A DNA stretch of 64,000 nucleotides from NCBI RefSeq assembly GCF_001428045.1, contig NZ_LMSD01000012.1:248101-312100 (forward strand), read 5' to 3'. The first letter of the stretch is position 1. Each line of letters opens with the position of its first letter. The notes under the pieces were generated by a model. It did no database searches. It worked only from the letters and a program-made list of their open reading frames with translations, and was not told where the DNA came from. Below are positions 36,493-45,394 of this stretch, piece by piece. A program made the translations under genes and the position numbers. The DNA comes from Paenibacillus sp. Soil750. Its GTDB lineage: Bacteria > Bacillota > Bacilli > Paenibacillales > NBRC-103111.

Positions 36493-37767
36493 TTACAGTT
36501 CTATCGAATTTCTGATCCGAAGCACATCTTCATTCGCTTGACGGACCAATTCCGCGAACTCTTCATACGGTTCGTCTGCAAGATCCAGCAGCCCATAATT
36601 CCCAATCAAGCCTTGCGGATTCCCATAGTCGTACATGGCGAACCAATGCGTTCCCACAACGAAGGGCAACCGGGCCGCTTCTTCCACAAAGTTCCGATAC
36701 GTTTCTCCCCTGCGGGACTGATTCCTAACAAGGACATTACGGGCTCCATTCGTATTGATCAGGAATCCCGCTTCCCTACCCGCACAGAAGCTGAATTCAG
36801 TTATCATAAATGGCAAGCCAGTTCTATCGTGAATGTGACTCATCCAACGTTCAGGCAGGTCGAAACTATAAAAGTTCAACGTGATGACATCGGCATAGTC
36901 TTTCATCACATCAAAAACAATCTCTGGTGTACTCGTTCCAACCATCCGGTCACCCAGATTAAGTCGGTTTGGATCATATCGCTTGAGCGCAGCCGATGTC
37001 GTTTGGTAATACACCTCTGCAATTAGACGAAGGAAAGCCATTTTATCCGCTTCCAGCGCTTCAGGATGATCCGCTCGGTAAACCGCAATATGCGCCAAAT
37101 CTTCGAAACCCATATATTCGGAACCCCATGTCTCATTCAAACTCTCAATCGAGCTATGGTGTTTCCTCAACATCTCAATCCAAGCCAACTTGCCGTACCC
37201 TCTTGCCGGCTGTTCCAAATAGTCGTCAACTAGGCTCGTATCATTAGCACCGTTGCCAGGGTCATTGTTGCCCCATTTGCCCCCGTGTCCCCACCAATGT
37301 ATTTCATTATCGGTATAATACCCAATAACACCCGGATCGTTCAATAGGGCTTCACCACGCCCGCTCATAAAGCAATCCAGACATGCACGTTCGACAGAAG
37401 CATGGAATTTGGGGTCGAAAACATCAGGGAAGCCTGTCCCCCAATCCGTATTCACCTTCGGCGCAAATCTGGACATGCGGATTTCAACTGTTTTCGGTGT
37501 GCCGTTTCCCCAATAGAAGGGTTCGTGCCAAGCGCCTAATGTGTTGAAGCCGAACTGCTCAATCTGGCTCAGCTTTTCCGCAGCCCATTTGGGAAACCAT
37601 TCACGATTCCCGCCATATTTGTGTACCAGATCCGTTTTCAGCCAATGTGCCTGATCCACGATCTGATTATGCACACCATTTACACCAACGGAATAAAAAG
37701 GAGTGTTTTCCGGCGAAATAAACGCCCAATTCCCATTAAATTGCCCAACTTTATAGAGTTGACTCAT
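36493..37767 (-). CDS. Intracellular clan GH-A glycoside hydrolase (GH42/GH50-like)
   Basis: A 424-residue barrel protein without signal peptide. GVIGYYTDNEIHWW near residue 147 gives the acid/base Glu, and FMITEFSF near 310 gives the nucleophile Glu, the clan GH-A pair. FNTLGAWHEPFYWGNG and DVITLNFYSFDLPERW fit the barrel strands. The exact family (GH42, GH50 or similar) and substrate are not decided from sequence. It has its own promoter with the shared activator box, directly after the response-regulator gene. Confidence 0.82.
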   Translation of the reverse strand: MSQLYKVGQFNGNWAFISPENTPFYSVGVNGVHNQIVDQAHWLKTDLVHKYGGNREWFPKWAAEKLSQIEQFGFNTLGAWHEPFYWGNGTPKTVEIRMSRFAPKVNTDWGTGFPDVFDPKFHASVERACLDCFMSGRGEALLNDPGVIGYYTDNEIHWWGHGGKWGNNDPGNGANDTSLVDDYLEQPARGYGKLAWIEMLRKHHSSIESLNETWGSEYMGFEDLAHIAVYRADHPEALEADKMAFLRLIAEVYYQTTSAALKRYDPNRLNLGDRMVGTSTPEIVFDVMKDYADVITLNFYSFDLPERWMSHIHDRTGLPFMITEFSFCAGREAGFLINTNGARNVLVRNQSRRGETYRNFVEEAARLPFVVGTHWFAMYDYGNPQGLIGNYGLLDLADEPYEEFAELVRQANEDVLRIRNSIEL

Positions 37768-37810
37768 GCTACTCCTCCTAAGAGCTAATGAATAAGAACG
37801 CTTTATTCTC

Positions 37811-37865
37811 AGTTTAGGGGAATCGATTCTCCGTCACAATGAGGGCATGGCACGATATAGATCGG
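37811..37865 (-). promoter_or_regulatory. Promoter D with a weaker shared activator box
   Basis: TTGTGA (37839-37834), 17 bases, TAAACT (37816-37811). The box at 37837-37865 begins CAATGAGGGCAT and keeps CGA, but its distal half diverges from the other three. It drives the GH-A gene and lies just past the response-regulator stop. Confidence 0.55.
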
Positions 37866-37888
37866 AATAGTCGGAAACTGAATCTGAC

Positions 37889-38977
37889 TTAACGCTCCAT
37901 TCGTTTTTTGAATTCGGCGGGAGTTAAGCCAAACTGTTCTTTAAATACCTGAGAAAAGTGAACACTGTTATCGTATCCTACATCGTGTGCAATCTCATAA
38001 ATTCGCTTATCGGTGCCTAGCAGCAATTCTCTCGCTTTCCCCATCCGTATTTGAATCAAATAGTTCCAAACCGTCGTTCCGGTTTCCTGTTTGAATAAAT
38101 GGGCGAAATGATTCCTGCTTATCGCAACCTGATCCGCAATTTCCTGCAAATTCAGCTTATCTGCGTAATGGTCGTTTATGAATGCTTTTACCTCTTCTAT
38201 CGCCCTGCGGGACGGTTGGTCCTTAACGGCTTGTGTGACTGCAAAAATCCGTTGTGCCCCTTCCTCCAGACGGCGAACCGCACACAAGCGGAAATAGCTG
38301 CGAACTTTATCTTGCAGAATCGTCTTTTCCCAAAGGCCTAAATCTTTGCCCTCTTGCAGCTCAATTTTGACCTTTTCTTTCTTGAGCTCTTCCACAATCA
38401 TTTCCAACCATGCCATGGAAAGGGGATTTAACAAATAGAATCGGTCTCCTGCCAGACTCTCCAACATATCCAAGGTATCCACGACTAAGAGCGGAAGCGT
38501 CTCGAGCTGAACGGTCTGGATGTGCAGTACCCATCGCTGAAGCATGTCCTGATGATGAGGAATCGATCGCATGAACAGCATAGCGGCTTCCGCTCGCCGC
38601 TGCGTGGCCACCTCACCGATTGCTCGGGCAAGAGCTCCATTCAGCTGCTCCTGGTCCACAGGCTTGATAATATAATCGATGGCTCCGAGCTGCATACTTG
38701 TTTTGGCAAATTCAAATTCGTCATAGCTGGAAACGACCACAGAAATCATCCACGGATATCTCTCGTTGACCTTCGCAATCAGATCCAGCCCGCCCATCAG
38801 CGGCATTTTGACATCCGTCACACAGATATCCGCGTAATGTTCCTCCAACCATTCCAGAGCCTTCACACCGTTGGCTGCCAAGCCAGAAACAACGGTTTCC
38901 TCGCTGAATTGCTCGATTTTGCTTGCTAAACTCGACCGAATAAGGTGCTCGTCATCTGCGATAAGTACACGGAACAT
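37889..38977 (-). CDS. AraC-type response regulator (YesN-like)
   Basis: A 362-residue regulator. The receiver domain has DDEH near residue 8, phospho-acceptor Asp in ICVTDVKMPLMGG near 56 and the conserved Lys in IIKPVD. The C-terminal double helix-turn-helix includes LNLQEIADQVAISRNHFAHL and IYEIAHDVGYDNSVHFSQVF. It follows the kinase gene by five bases. Its likely targets are the four promoters with the shared box (37811, 44365, 45256, 52546). Confidence 0.93.
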   Translation of the reverse strand: MFRVLIADDEHLIRSSLASKIEQFSEETVVSGLAANGVKALEWLEEHYADICVTDVKMPLMGGLDLIAKVNERYPWMISVVVSSYDEFEFAKTSMQLGAIDYIIKPVDQEQLNGALARAIGEVATQRRAEAAMLFMRSIPHHQDMLQRWVLHIQTVQLETLPLLVVDTLDMLESLAGDRFYLLNPLSMAWLEMIVEELKKEKVKIELQEGKDLGLWEKTILQDKVRSYFRLCAVRRLEEGAQRIFAVTQAVKDQPSRRAIEEVKAFINDHYADKLNLQEIADQVAISRNHFAHLFKQETGTTVWNYLIQIRMGKARELLLGTDKRIYEIAHDVGYDNSVHFSQVFKEQFGLTPAEFKKRMER

Positions 38978-38982
38978 TTCGG

Positions 38983-40803
38983 CTATCGCTCCTTTTGGCT
39001 GTTCAATCTATAGGGAATTCTTACGGTGACCTTAACGCCTCCAAGACGGCTTCCTTTACTAATTTCGACACCTACACCATTCATCTGGTAAAAGGCTTGC
39101 AAACGGAAATGAACGTTTAAGAGACCGACATTCGTGAGCGAGGCGTATTCTTCTTGCGATGGCGTCACCTGTAGCAGTCGAGTCCGGAAAGCTTCCAGCC
39201 GCTCCTCGTCGTAGTTTTTTCCATTATCTTCAAAAATGATCGAGACGAAGTCACCGTCCCGCTGCGCAGATACCTCCAAACATGTCAGCTCACCTGTGGT
39301 TTCAATGCCGTGCTTTATGGCATTTTCCGCAATAGGCTGTAGAATGACTTTTAAACAAAGCACCTCACGGCAGTCCTCCGGTATGTGAATGTGGTAGCTG
39401 ACTTCCTCTCCAAATCGGATACGGCTTATATTCATATAGTGATTGACATGAGCAATCTCATCCTCCAACTTCACAAGCATATCCTGGTAGTTGGATGTGT
39501 ATCTAAGCATGCGCGATAACGAAATGGAGGTCTTCTCGATGTCAGTATGTCCAGCTAAATGAGCCATGGAATTAATAGATTCTAGTGAATTATATAAAAA
39601 ATGAGAGCGGATCTGGGACTGCATCGCAGAGAATACGGCTCGTTGCTGCATCAACTGTGTCTCCGTCAACTGTAGGATCGAGTCTTCGAGCTCATTCAAC
39701 ATCCGGTTAAAGGAATGGCTTAAATCCGATACTTCGTCCGAACCTTCAATATGAATGCGATCCCTGAAATTCCCATACTGAGCCCGCTTCATATGGGACC
39801 TGAGCTTGGACAAACGACTTGTAATCGAAGTGGCAACCAAAGTGACAAGAATGATCGCAAGAAGGATACCTGTCGATGCGATCCCGATCGTGACATTACG
39901 AACCCTATTGATGCTGGACGTGATATCTTGATTGGAAAGAATCGCGACCGTTTTCCAACCGGTGTAAGGGATCGTATCGAATACAATCAGCTGTTGCGTT
40001 TCTTTTCGAAGGTACGTACCGCTTTGCGCAGTCAATTGTTCGGTAATATCGGGTTCCAGAACGCTGCCCACTTGCGATTGATTCTGATGAACCAAAATGG
40101 TTCCATCTGGTTTGGCAATAAGTCCTATACCTTTATCTCCAAGCTCCATCTGGTTGAGAATGGTTTGCACCGGCTCCAGTGAGATATCCATCTTCAGGAA
40201 CCCTTTGGCATCAGGCTCGCCAAATTGGCCAGCCATCGACAAGATAAGTACTTGCTCCGGATTACTTTTATAATTCACATATGCGGTACTTTGAACGACA
40301 CGATGATGAACCTTCTCGAGCCGACCAACTTCACTCAGCCATGGCTCGTTTGCCATCGAATAATCCTTGGATAGCCCCGAAGTGAGCGCGTAATTAAATT
40401 CGCCGCCTTTATCCGATAACATAGATATGGACATGATCTCAGGCTGGCGCACAAGAAAAGACCGCAAGTAATTACGCTCCAAAGAATGAAAACCGGAAAT
40501 GAGCTCGAAGCGATCCATTGGATCAACTTTGAGCCACTCTGTGAACTCATTGCTTGTTCCAAGAACCAGAAGTCCACGCTCATATTCCATGTATTGTCGG
40601 TTCAGATTGAGATTGGCTTGACGCAAAATCTGCTCGCTGAAATGAGAAACGTCCTGCCGGATGGTTCGGGACGTATCGTAATAGCTGAAAAACCCGATCA
40701 TCGACACCATTGACACAATGATAACGATGAGCAGGCTAACCAGCTTCCATTTTAAGGAGGCATGTATTTTTTTCCACACTTCTGCATCTACACCCCCATA
40801 CAA
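38983..40803 (-). CDS. Sensor histidine kinase (YesM-like)
   Basis: About 606 residues: helix near residues 20-42, an extracellular Cache-like domain to about 290, second helix (ASTGILLAIILVTLVATSIT), HAMP, then the His_kinase/HATPase pair. The phospho-acceptor is in SHFLYNSLESINSMA near 405; the N-box is ILQPIAENAIKHGIETTGEL. It probably senses an external sugar. The start at TTG 40803 is uncertain; GTG 40779 (giving MWKKIHASLKWK) is an alternative. Confidence 0.92.
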   Translation of the reverse strand: MYGGVDAEVWKKIHASLKWKLVSLLIVIIVSMVSMIGFFSYYDTSRTIRQDVSHFSEQILRQANLNLNRQYMEYERGLLVLGTSNEFTEWLKVDPMDRFELISGFHSLERNYLRSFLVRQPEIMSISMLSDKGGEFNYALTSGLSKDYSMANEPWLSEVGRLEKVHHRVVQSTAYVNYKSNPEQVLILSMAGQFGEPDAKGFLKMDISLEPVQTILNQMELGDKGIGLIAKPDGTILVHQNQSQVGSVLEPDITEQLTAQSGTYLRKETQQLIVFDTIPYTGWKTVAILSNQDITSSINRVRNVTIGIASTGILLAIILVTLVATSITSRLSKLRSHMKRAQYGNFRDRIHIEGSDEVSDLSHSFNRMLNELEDSILQLTETQLMQQRAVFSAMQSQIRSHFLYNSLESINSMAHLAGHTDIEKTSISLSRMLRYTSNYQDMLVKLEDEIAHVNHYMNISRIRFGEEVSYHIHIPEDCREVLCLKVILQPIAENAIKHGIETTGELTCLEVSAQRDGDFVSIIFEDNGKNYDEERLEAFRTRLLQVTPSQEEYASLTNVGLLNVHFRLQAFYQMNGVGVEISKGSRLGGVKVTVRIPYRLNSQKER

Positions 40804-40810
40804 GTGAAGA

Positions 40811-40845
40811 ACAACCCTCTTCCGGGAAACCCGGTCGAGGGTTGC
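40811..40845 (-). terminator. Hairpin between the importer operon and the kinase gene
   Basis: AACCCTC and GAGGGTT form an outer stem with an inner CCGGG/CCCGG pair. Only GTTCTTC follows on the minus strand, so termination is likely partial and the two-component genes could be read from the importer promoter. Confidence 0.6.
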
Positions 40846-40862
40846 TTTCCAAACCCAATGAC

Positions 40863-42407
40863 CTATTTTTTCCTATTTTTATTGTACCAGTCTGTACGCT
40901 CCTTGACCATCTGATCGCCGCCTTGCTTGCGCCAGGTTTTAACGAACTCGTCAAAGTGTTCAACAGGTGCTTTGCCAAGTACAATTTTGCTGCCTTCTTC
41001 AAGGAACATCGTATCAATGTTGTACGTGTTTTTGGCAGCCGGCATGCCTACAGCCTCATTCTTGAACCCTTCTTTATCGCCTACAGCCCATGCAGCCTTC
41101 AACTTGGCGAAAGCAGCAGGATTACTTAGTTTGGCTTCCTCTACCGCAGGATTCGTACCATGAATCTTGAAGATCACGTTAAATGCTTTATTTTTCTCCA
41201 TCTTCGCTGTGTCAACTATGATCTTGCCGTTTTCTTTTTTATAAGAATCTCCTTCTTGCCCCAAATCGGTGAACATCTGGCCATCTTCGCTCATCAGCCA
41301 ATCAAAATATTTGATAACGGCTTCCGGATTTTTGGTACTCTTCATGATGATGTACGTTTTGGCAACCGGGCTCCAGCGGGTGCCGAGAGGACCATCATAA
41401 CCTGTACCTCGCGGAGTAGGAATGGCTACGACATTCGGTTTATCGTTCGGAATCGTTTTGTCTAGATCAGCTTGCCATTGCCATGCCAGTTGTTGTGTGT
41501 GCGACCACATGCCGACCAACCCGGATTTGATTTTCTGTTCCCAAACCGTCCTGGAATTGGTCAGAAACTCCGAATCCATTACTTTTTCGTCCACCATCGA
41601 TTTGATAAATCCAAGCGATTGCTTCATATTGGGATGAATATTCTGGATGATCACTTCGTTGTTGTAATAAACTTCCGTGTAGGAGTTATTGACGCCCCAC
41701 ATGCCGAAGATATTGTCACCCCAAGTGAATTTCTCCCGCATGGAGAATGGGATTTCATCCTTCTTGCCGTTTCCGTTCGGGTCTTTATCCCGGAATGCCT
41801 TTAGAACAGTCATCAGTTCATCGGAAGTTTTGGGAGCTTGCAGTCCTAGCTTATCCAACCAGTCTTGACGAACGTAAAGCGTTGAATTCGAATTACTGGA
41901 AGGCTGCGGAATGGCCAGAATTTTCCCGTTTACAGATACAGCATCCCATGCAGCTTGAGGAATATTCTTTTTCAAATTTGGACCAAATTTATCGATCAGA
42001 TCGTTCAGTTCGAGAACCTTGCCTGCGGCAATCAGATCAGCTTCAGGGCCTGACCAAGATTGATAGACATCTGGGAAATCACCGGATGCAAATTTCAGCT
42101 TAAGCTGGTCTTCATACTGCGAATGGGGTAAGGATACCAAGTCCATGTCCGTGTTCGTTTTCTTCTCCATGTAGACAATGTTGGGATCATTCGCATCCAA
42201 TGGAGGAAGTGACTGATCGGAAGCAAACATCCGGATTTTAACTGGTGCCGCTGGTACCGCTGGTGTTGCGGTAGCTGCTTGCGTTGCCACTGAAGTTTTG
42301 GTTGCTTCAGGCGTGCTGACCGTATTGTCTTCCCCGTTTCCACAGCCTGCAGCTAGTAGCGAGAAAGCGGACAATATAAATGCTGTTTGCTTAAACCCTT
42401 TTCTCAT
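40863..42407 (-). CDS. Sugar-binding lipoprotein of an LplABC-type importer
   Basis: A 514-residue family 1-type binding protein. The lipobox LLAAGC ends at residue 22, followed by a low-complexity Thr/Ala/Pro linker. Seen: YMEKKTNTDMDLVSLPHSQY, FPDVYQSWSGPEADL, and KAFRDKDPNGNGKKDEIPFS, a calcium-like loop typical of LplA proteins. The third gene of the importer operon. Oligosaccharides from pectin-like or other complex glycans are plausible cargo; no direct proof. Confidence 0.92.
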   Translation of the reverse strand: MRKGFKQTAFILSAFSLLAAGCGNGEDNTVSTPEATKTSVATQAATATPAVPAAPVKIRMFASDQSLPPLDANDPNIVYMEKKTNTDMDLVSLPHSQYEDQLKLKFASGDFPDVYQSWSGPEADLIAAGKVLELNDLIDKFGPNLKKNIPQAAWDAVSVNGKILAIPQPSSNSNSTLYVRQDWLDKLGLQAPKTSDELMTVLKAFRDKDPNGNGKKDEIPFSMREKFTWGDNIFGMWGVNNSYTEVYYNNEVIIQNIHPNMKQSLGFIKSMVDEKVMDSEFLTNSRTVWEQKIKSGLVGMWSHTQQLAWQWQADLDKTIPNDKPNVVAIPTPRGTGYDGPLGTRWSPVAKTYIIMKSTKNPEAVIKYFDWLMSEDGQMFTDLGQEGDSYKKENGKIIVDTAKMEKNKAFNVIFKIHGTNPAVEEAKLSNPAAFAKLKAAWAVGDKEGFKNEAVGMPAAKNTYNIDTMFLEEGSKIVLGKAPVEHFDEFVKTWRKQGGDQMVKERTDWYNKNRKK

Positions 42408-42448
42408 ATTAACCTTCCTCTCAGATCTTGTTTATGAATCAAAGCGTG

Positions 42449-43327
42449 TTACTCTTTGATCGAACCGATGAGTGCGCCCTTAATAAAGTGCTTCTGGATG
42501 AAAGGGTAAACCAAAAGGATCGGAACTGTCGCGACTAGAATCGTTGCCATCTGCAGACCTTGCGGGGAAAGGACGACGTTGGATTCAACAAGGGAAGCCA
42601 TTTCCTCGTTCATGTTAAACTGTGCAATCAAATTATAAAGATACAGCTGCAACGGCCTCTGTTTGAAATCATTGATGTACAGCAGAGCGGAAAAGTAATT
42701 ATTCCAATGACTTACGGCATAAAAGAGAATCAAAGTCACCATGATTGGCGTTGATAAAGGAACTGCAATTCGCCACAAAATGGAGAACTCCTTCATACCA
42801 TCTACCCGGGCAGCCTCGAACAGTTCCTCTGGCAGCGACCGGAAGAAGGTCAGGCATATAAACATATTGAAGGCCGAAATCGCACCAGGAATGATTAAAG
42901 CCCATACTGTGTTCAGCAAGTGAAGATTTTTTACAATTAAGTACGTCGGAATCATTGGCGCTTGGAAGATCATCGTGAAGACAATCAGCAGTAGAATGAT
43001 ATTTTTCCCTTTAAGACCCTGCTTAGCGAGCGGATATGCGGTTACGACTGTCATGAACATGTTGACCGCTGTTCCGACTACGACGATGAATAAGGTGATG
43101 CCAAATGATCTCCAAAACACTTTATTTTCCATCACTACCTGATAATTCGTAACATTTAAACCTTTAGGCCAAAAAGTAACTTCCCCCCGGATCAGCGCCT
43201 CCGGCGAACTAAGCGAGCTTGCGATGATATAAAGGAAGGGCAGCATAACAGCAGCGCACGCAATTAGCAGTACGATGTAGTTAAACGCATCGAAGACTTT
43301 TTCTCCGAATGTGAGACGATAGCGCAT
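42449..43327 (-). CDS. Carbohydrate ABC importer permease (LplC/YesQ type)
   Basis: A 292-residue MalG-type permease with six helices and the EAA loop EELFEAARVDGMKEFSILWR IAVPLSTP. The final KHFIKGALIGSIKE is typical of LplC proteins. GAGGGGG precedes the ATG. It pairs with the next permease; no ATPase is encoded, as usual for systems powered by MsmX-like shared ATPases. Confidence 0.93.
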   Translation of the reverse strand: MRYRLTFGEKVFDAFNYIVLLIACAAVMLPFLYIIASSLSSPEALIRGEVTFWPKGLNVTNYQVVMENKVFWRSFGITLFIVVVGTAVNMFMTVVTAYPLAKQGLKGKNIILLLIVFTMIFQAPMIPTYLIVKNLHLLNTVWALIIPGAISAFNMFICLTFFRSLPEELFEAARVDGMKEFSILWRIAVPLSTPIMVTLILFYAVSHWNNYFSALLYINDFKQRPLQLYLYNLIAQFNMNEEMASLVESNVVLSPQGLQMATILVATVPILLVYPFIQKHFIKGALIGSIKE

Positions 43328-43344
43328 TGCTTGTTCCCCCTCTC

Positions 43345-44313
43345 TTAGAATAGACGCTCGCCAGTCGTACTGCGGCTGATCCGGTTAGCAACAATTAATA
43401 GTCCGAACCCGACAATCGACTTAAACAATCCAATCGCCGTAGTCATGCTGTATTCACCTTTGAGAATGCCTTCCCGATATGCGTACGTATCGATAATGTC
43501 CCCAACCTCATACGTAATTGGACTCAGGAAGACATAGATTTGCTCGACGCCCAGATCGAGGGTATGCCCGATTTTCAATAGCAGAAGCAGCATGATCGCT
43601 GGCATCATACCGGGAAGCGTTACATGCAAGAGCTGCCTCCAGCGACTTGCTCCATCGATTCGAGCAGCTTCGTACAACGAAGGATTGATTCCCGCAATTG
43701 CCGCTAAGAAAACAATTGCGCTCCAACCCGCTTCCTTCCACATTCCGGAGCTGACGACAATCGTACGAAACCAGCTTGGCTCTTGTAGGAAAAAGATCGG
43801 CTCGTAACCGAAGGCCTTTACCATATGATTAATAAGTCCGATCTGGGGGGACAACAGCATGTAACCGAAGCCTGCAATGATGATCCACGATAGAAAATGA
43901 GGCAGATAAACGATGGTCTGTATGGTCCTGCGCATCGCCATGCTTCTGATCTCATTCAATAGAATGGCAAGTATGATTGGAGCAGGAAAAGCAAAGATCA
44001 GTTGATAAAAGCTAATGGCCAACGTGTTCCATAACAACCGTCGGAAGTGTACAAACTCGAAAAACTGCTGAAACCATTTGAAGCCTACCCAATCGCTTTG
44101 CAAGAAGCCGCCATACAAGTTGTACTCTTGAAACGCTATAATGCTTCCTAATAAAGGAACATACTTGAATATTAAAAAGTATAAAATACCTGGTGCCAAC
44201 ATCGCATAAAACGGCCAAAAACGCCTCATATAGCGAAATGTTGGGATTCCGGCAAGTCGCGTGTGCTTATTCTGAAGCGCCGCATCCTTCGCACTTGTCG
44301 GTGCATTACTCAT
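43345..44313 (-). CDS. Carbohydrate ABC importer permease (LplB/YesP type)
   Basis: A 322-residue MalF-type permease. Seen: YAMLAPGILYFLIFKYVPLL in helix 1, SWIIIAGFGYMLLSPQIGLI, EAA loop SLYEAARIDGASRWRQLLHV TLPGMMP, and the ending NRISRSTTGERLF common to LplB proteins. First gene of the importer operon, with a GGGAGG ribosome site and promoter A about 50 bases upstream. Confidence 0.93.
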   Translation of the reverse strand: MSNAPTSAKDAALQNKHTRLAGIPTFRYMRRFWPFYAMLAPGILYFLIFKYVPLLGSIIAFQEYNLYGGFLQSDWVGFKWFQQFFEFVHFRRLLWNTLAISFYQLIFAFPAPIILAILLNEIRSMAMRRTIQTIVYLPHFLSWIIIAGFGYMLLSPQIGLINHMVKAFGYEPIFFLQEPSWFRTIVVSSGMWKEAGWSAIVFLAAIAGINPSLYEAARIDGASRWRQLLHVTLPGMMPAIMLLLLLKIGHTLDLGVEQIYVFLSPITYEVGDIIDTYAYREGILKGEYSMTTAIGLFKSIVGFGLLIVANRISRSTTGERLF

Positions 44314-44364
44314 GAAGTTCGCCTCCCTCTTTGCTGAGATGTATCTTGGTCTCTTCTTACTTAA

Positions 44365-44419
44365 ATTGTAAGTGAAGCGTTTACACCAAACAATAAGGGG
44401 ATCAACCGAAAAGCATAGG
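44365..44419 (-). promoter_or_regulatory. Promoter A: shared activator box, -35/-10 and an internal cre-like site
   Basis: TTGTTT (44393-44388), 17 bases, TACAAT (44370-44365). The activator box occupies 44391-44419 and overlaps the -35. The 17-base spacer is almost entirely GTGTAAACGCTTCAC, which resembles the CcpA cre site, so activation by the local regulator and catabolite repression can both act here. Confidence 0.7.
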
Positions 44420-44506
44420 AATCGTCTTGGGTTGTCTGGTTGATTAATTCATGAGCCCGTTTTTTCCAGGATTTGTACGAACAGATCGAACGATTATCTA
44501 TTATTC

Positions 44507-45196
44507 TTATTCTTTTATTTCGTCTTCATCCAGACGGTACACTTGTAAATTCGCATATTCAGCGATCAAAGGCGCCATCTGACGTAAACCGATCTTGCCG
44601 CTGCCCAGAACGTGACCATATTCTGTGCCATCGTCCTCCCACTCCAATACAGGCAGTTCGTTTATTGCAAAACGGACCTTCGCCCCCTGCTTCCGAAGCA
44701 TCATATGATAGGGCGATATACAATCCTCCACATTTGGAATCGGATCCGCACCTTGAGCTACTAAATGAAAACCATAGCTTTTGCGCAAATTGCATGTATG
44801 AAATCCTCTTTCATCTGGGTACCGACGCCGGAAATAAGAAATATGCAACGCGTTGATGTCTCCGTGCGTGTAATGTGCATATTGTCCAGACCGTTCGTTC
44901 AAATTGGTGGCGAACAAATCTTCCCCGTACTTTCCGGCTGCAGCAAAAAACATCATACTCAGACCAGGCTCCTTAACTGGCCAAAAATCCCACTCCACCT
45001 GAATGTCTCCAGGAAATTCTTCAGGACACCAGAACACATAATTGGCCATTTGTTCCAAGCTTTCGTCGAGCGCGTTTTCCATCCGCAGTCTGCCGTTAGG
45101 AAATGTGATTTTAGCCATGCCTTCCAACTTGAAGTCCTGAATATCCTCAATCGATGCCAGCTTATTTTCGTAGATTAGCGTCCGCTTTTCTGACAT
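44507..45196 (-). CDS. DUF1961-family protein (YesU-like)
   Basis: A 229-residue beta-rich protein, likely a concanavalin-like jelly roll. Seen: PGDIQVEWDFWPVKEPGLSM MFFAAAG and YAHYTHGDINALHISYFRRR. YesU in the Bacillus rhamnogalacturonan locus is of this family, and the surrounding YesMN- and Lpl-like genes fit. The biochemical role is unknown; a carbohydrate lyase or binding role is possible. It has its own promoter with the shared box. Confidence 0.82.
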   Translation of the reverse strand: MSEKRTLIYENKLASIEDIQDFKLEGMAKITFPNGRLRMENALDESLEQMANYVFWCPEEFPGDIQVEWDFWPVKEPGLSMMFFAAAGKYGEDLFATNLNERSGQYAHYTHGDINALHISYFRRRYPDERGFHTCNLRKSYGFHLVAQGADPIPNVEDCISPYHMMLRKQGAKVRFAINELPVLEWEDDGTEYGHVLGSGKIGLRQMAPLIAEYANLQVYRLDEDEIKE

Positions 45197-45255
45197 TGTC
45201 TCTATTCCCCCTACCTGACTTTTTCTTTCTAAAATTTAGAAGTTCCTTTATCTCT

Positions 45256-45310
45256 ATTCTATCGCTAGCGCCTGCACCCAACAAGGAGGAGATCTTCCGA
45301 AATGCATAGG
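45256..45310 (-). promoter_or_regulatory. Promoter B: shared activator box upstream of the DUF1961 gene
   Basis: TTGTTG (45284-45279), 17 bases, TAGAAT (45261-45256). The box at 45282-45310 reads CAAGGAGGAGATC, then CCGAAATGCATAGG, almost identical to A and C in its distal half. Confidence 0.7.
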
Positions 45311-45394
45311 GTTAACAGGCTTCTCACACAAATTAAGCCGTCCTGCTTACGCAGAACGGCTTGAGTATACATAGGGATAAACTATCCCGATTCA

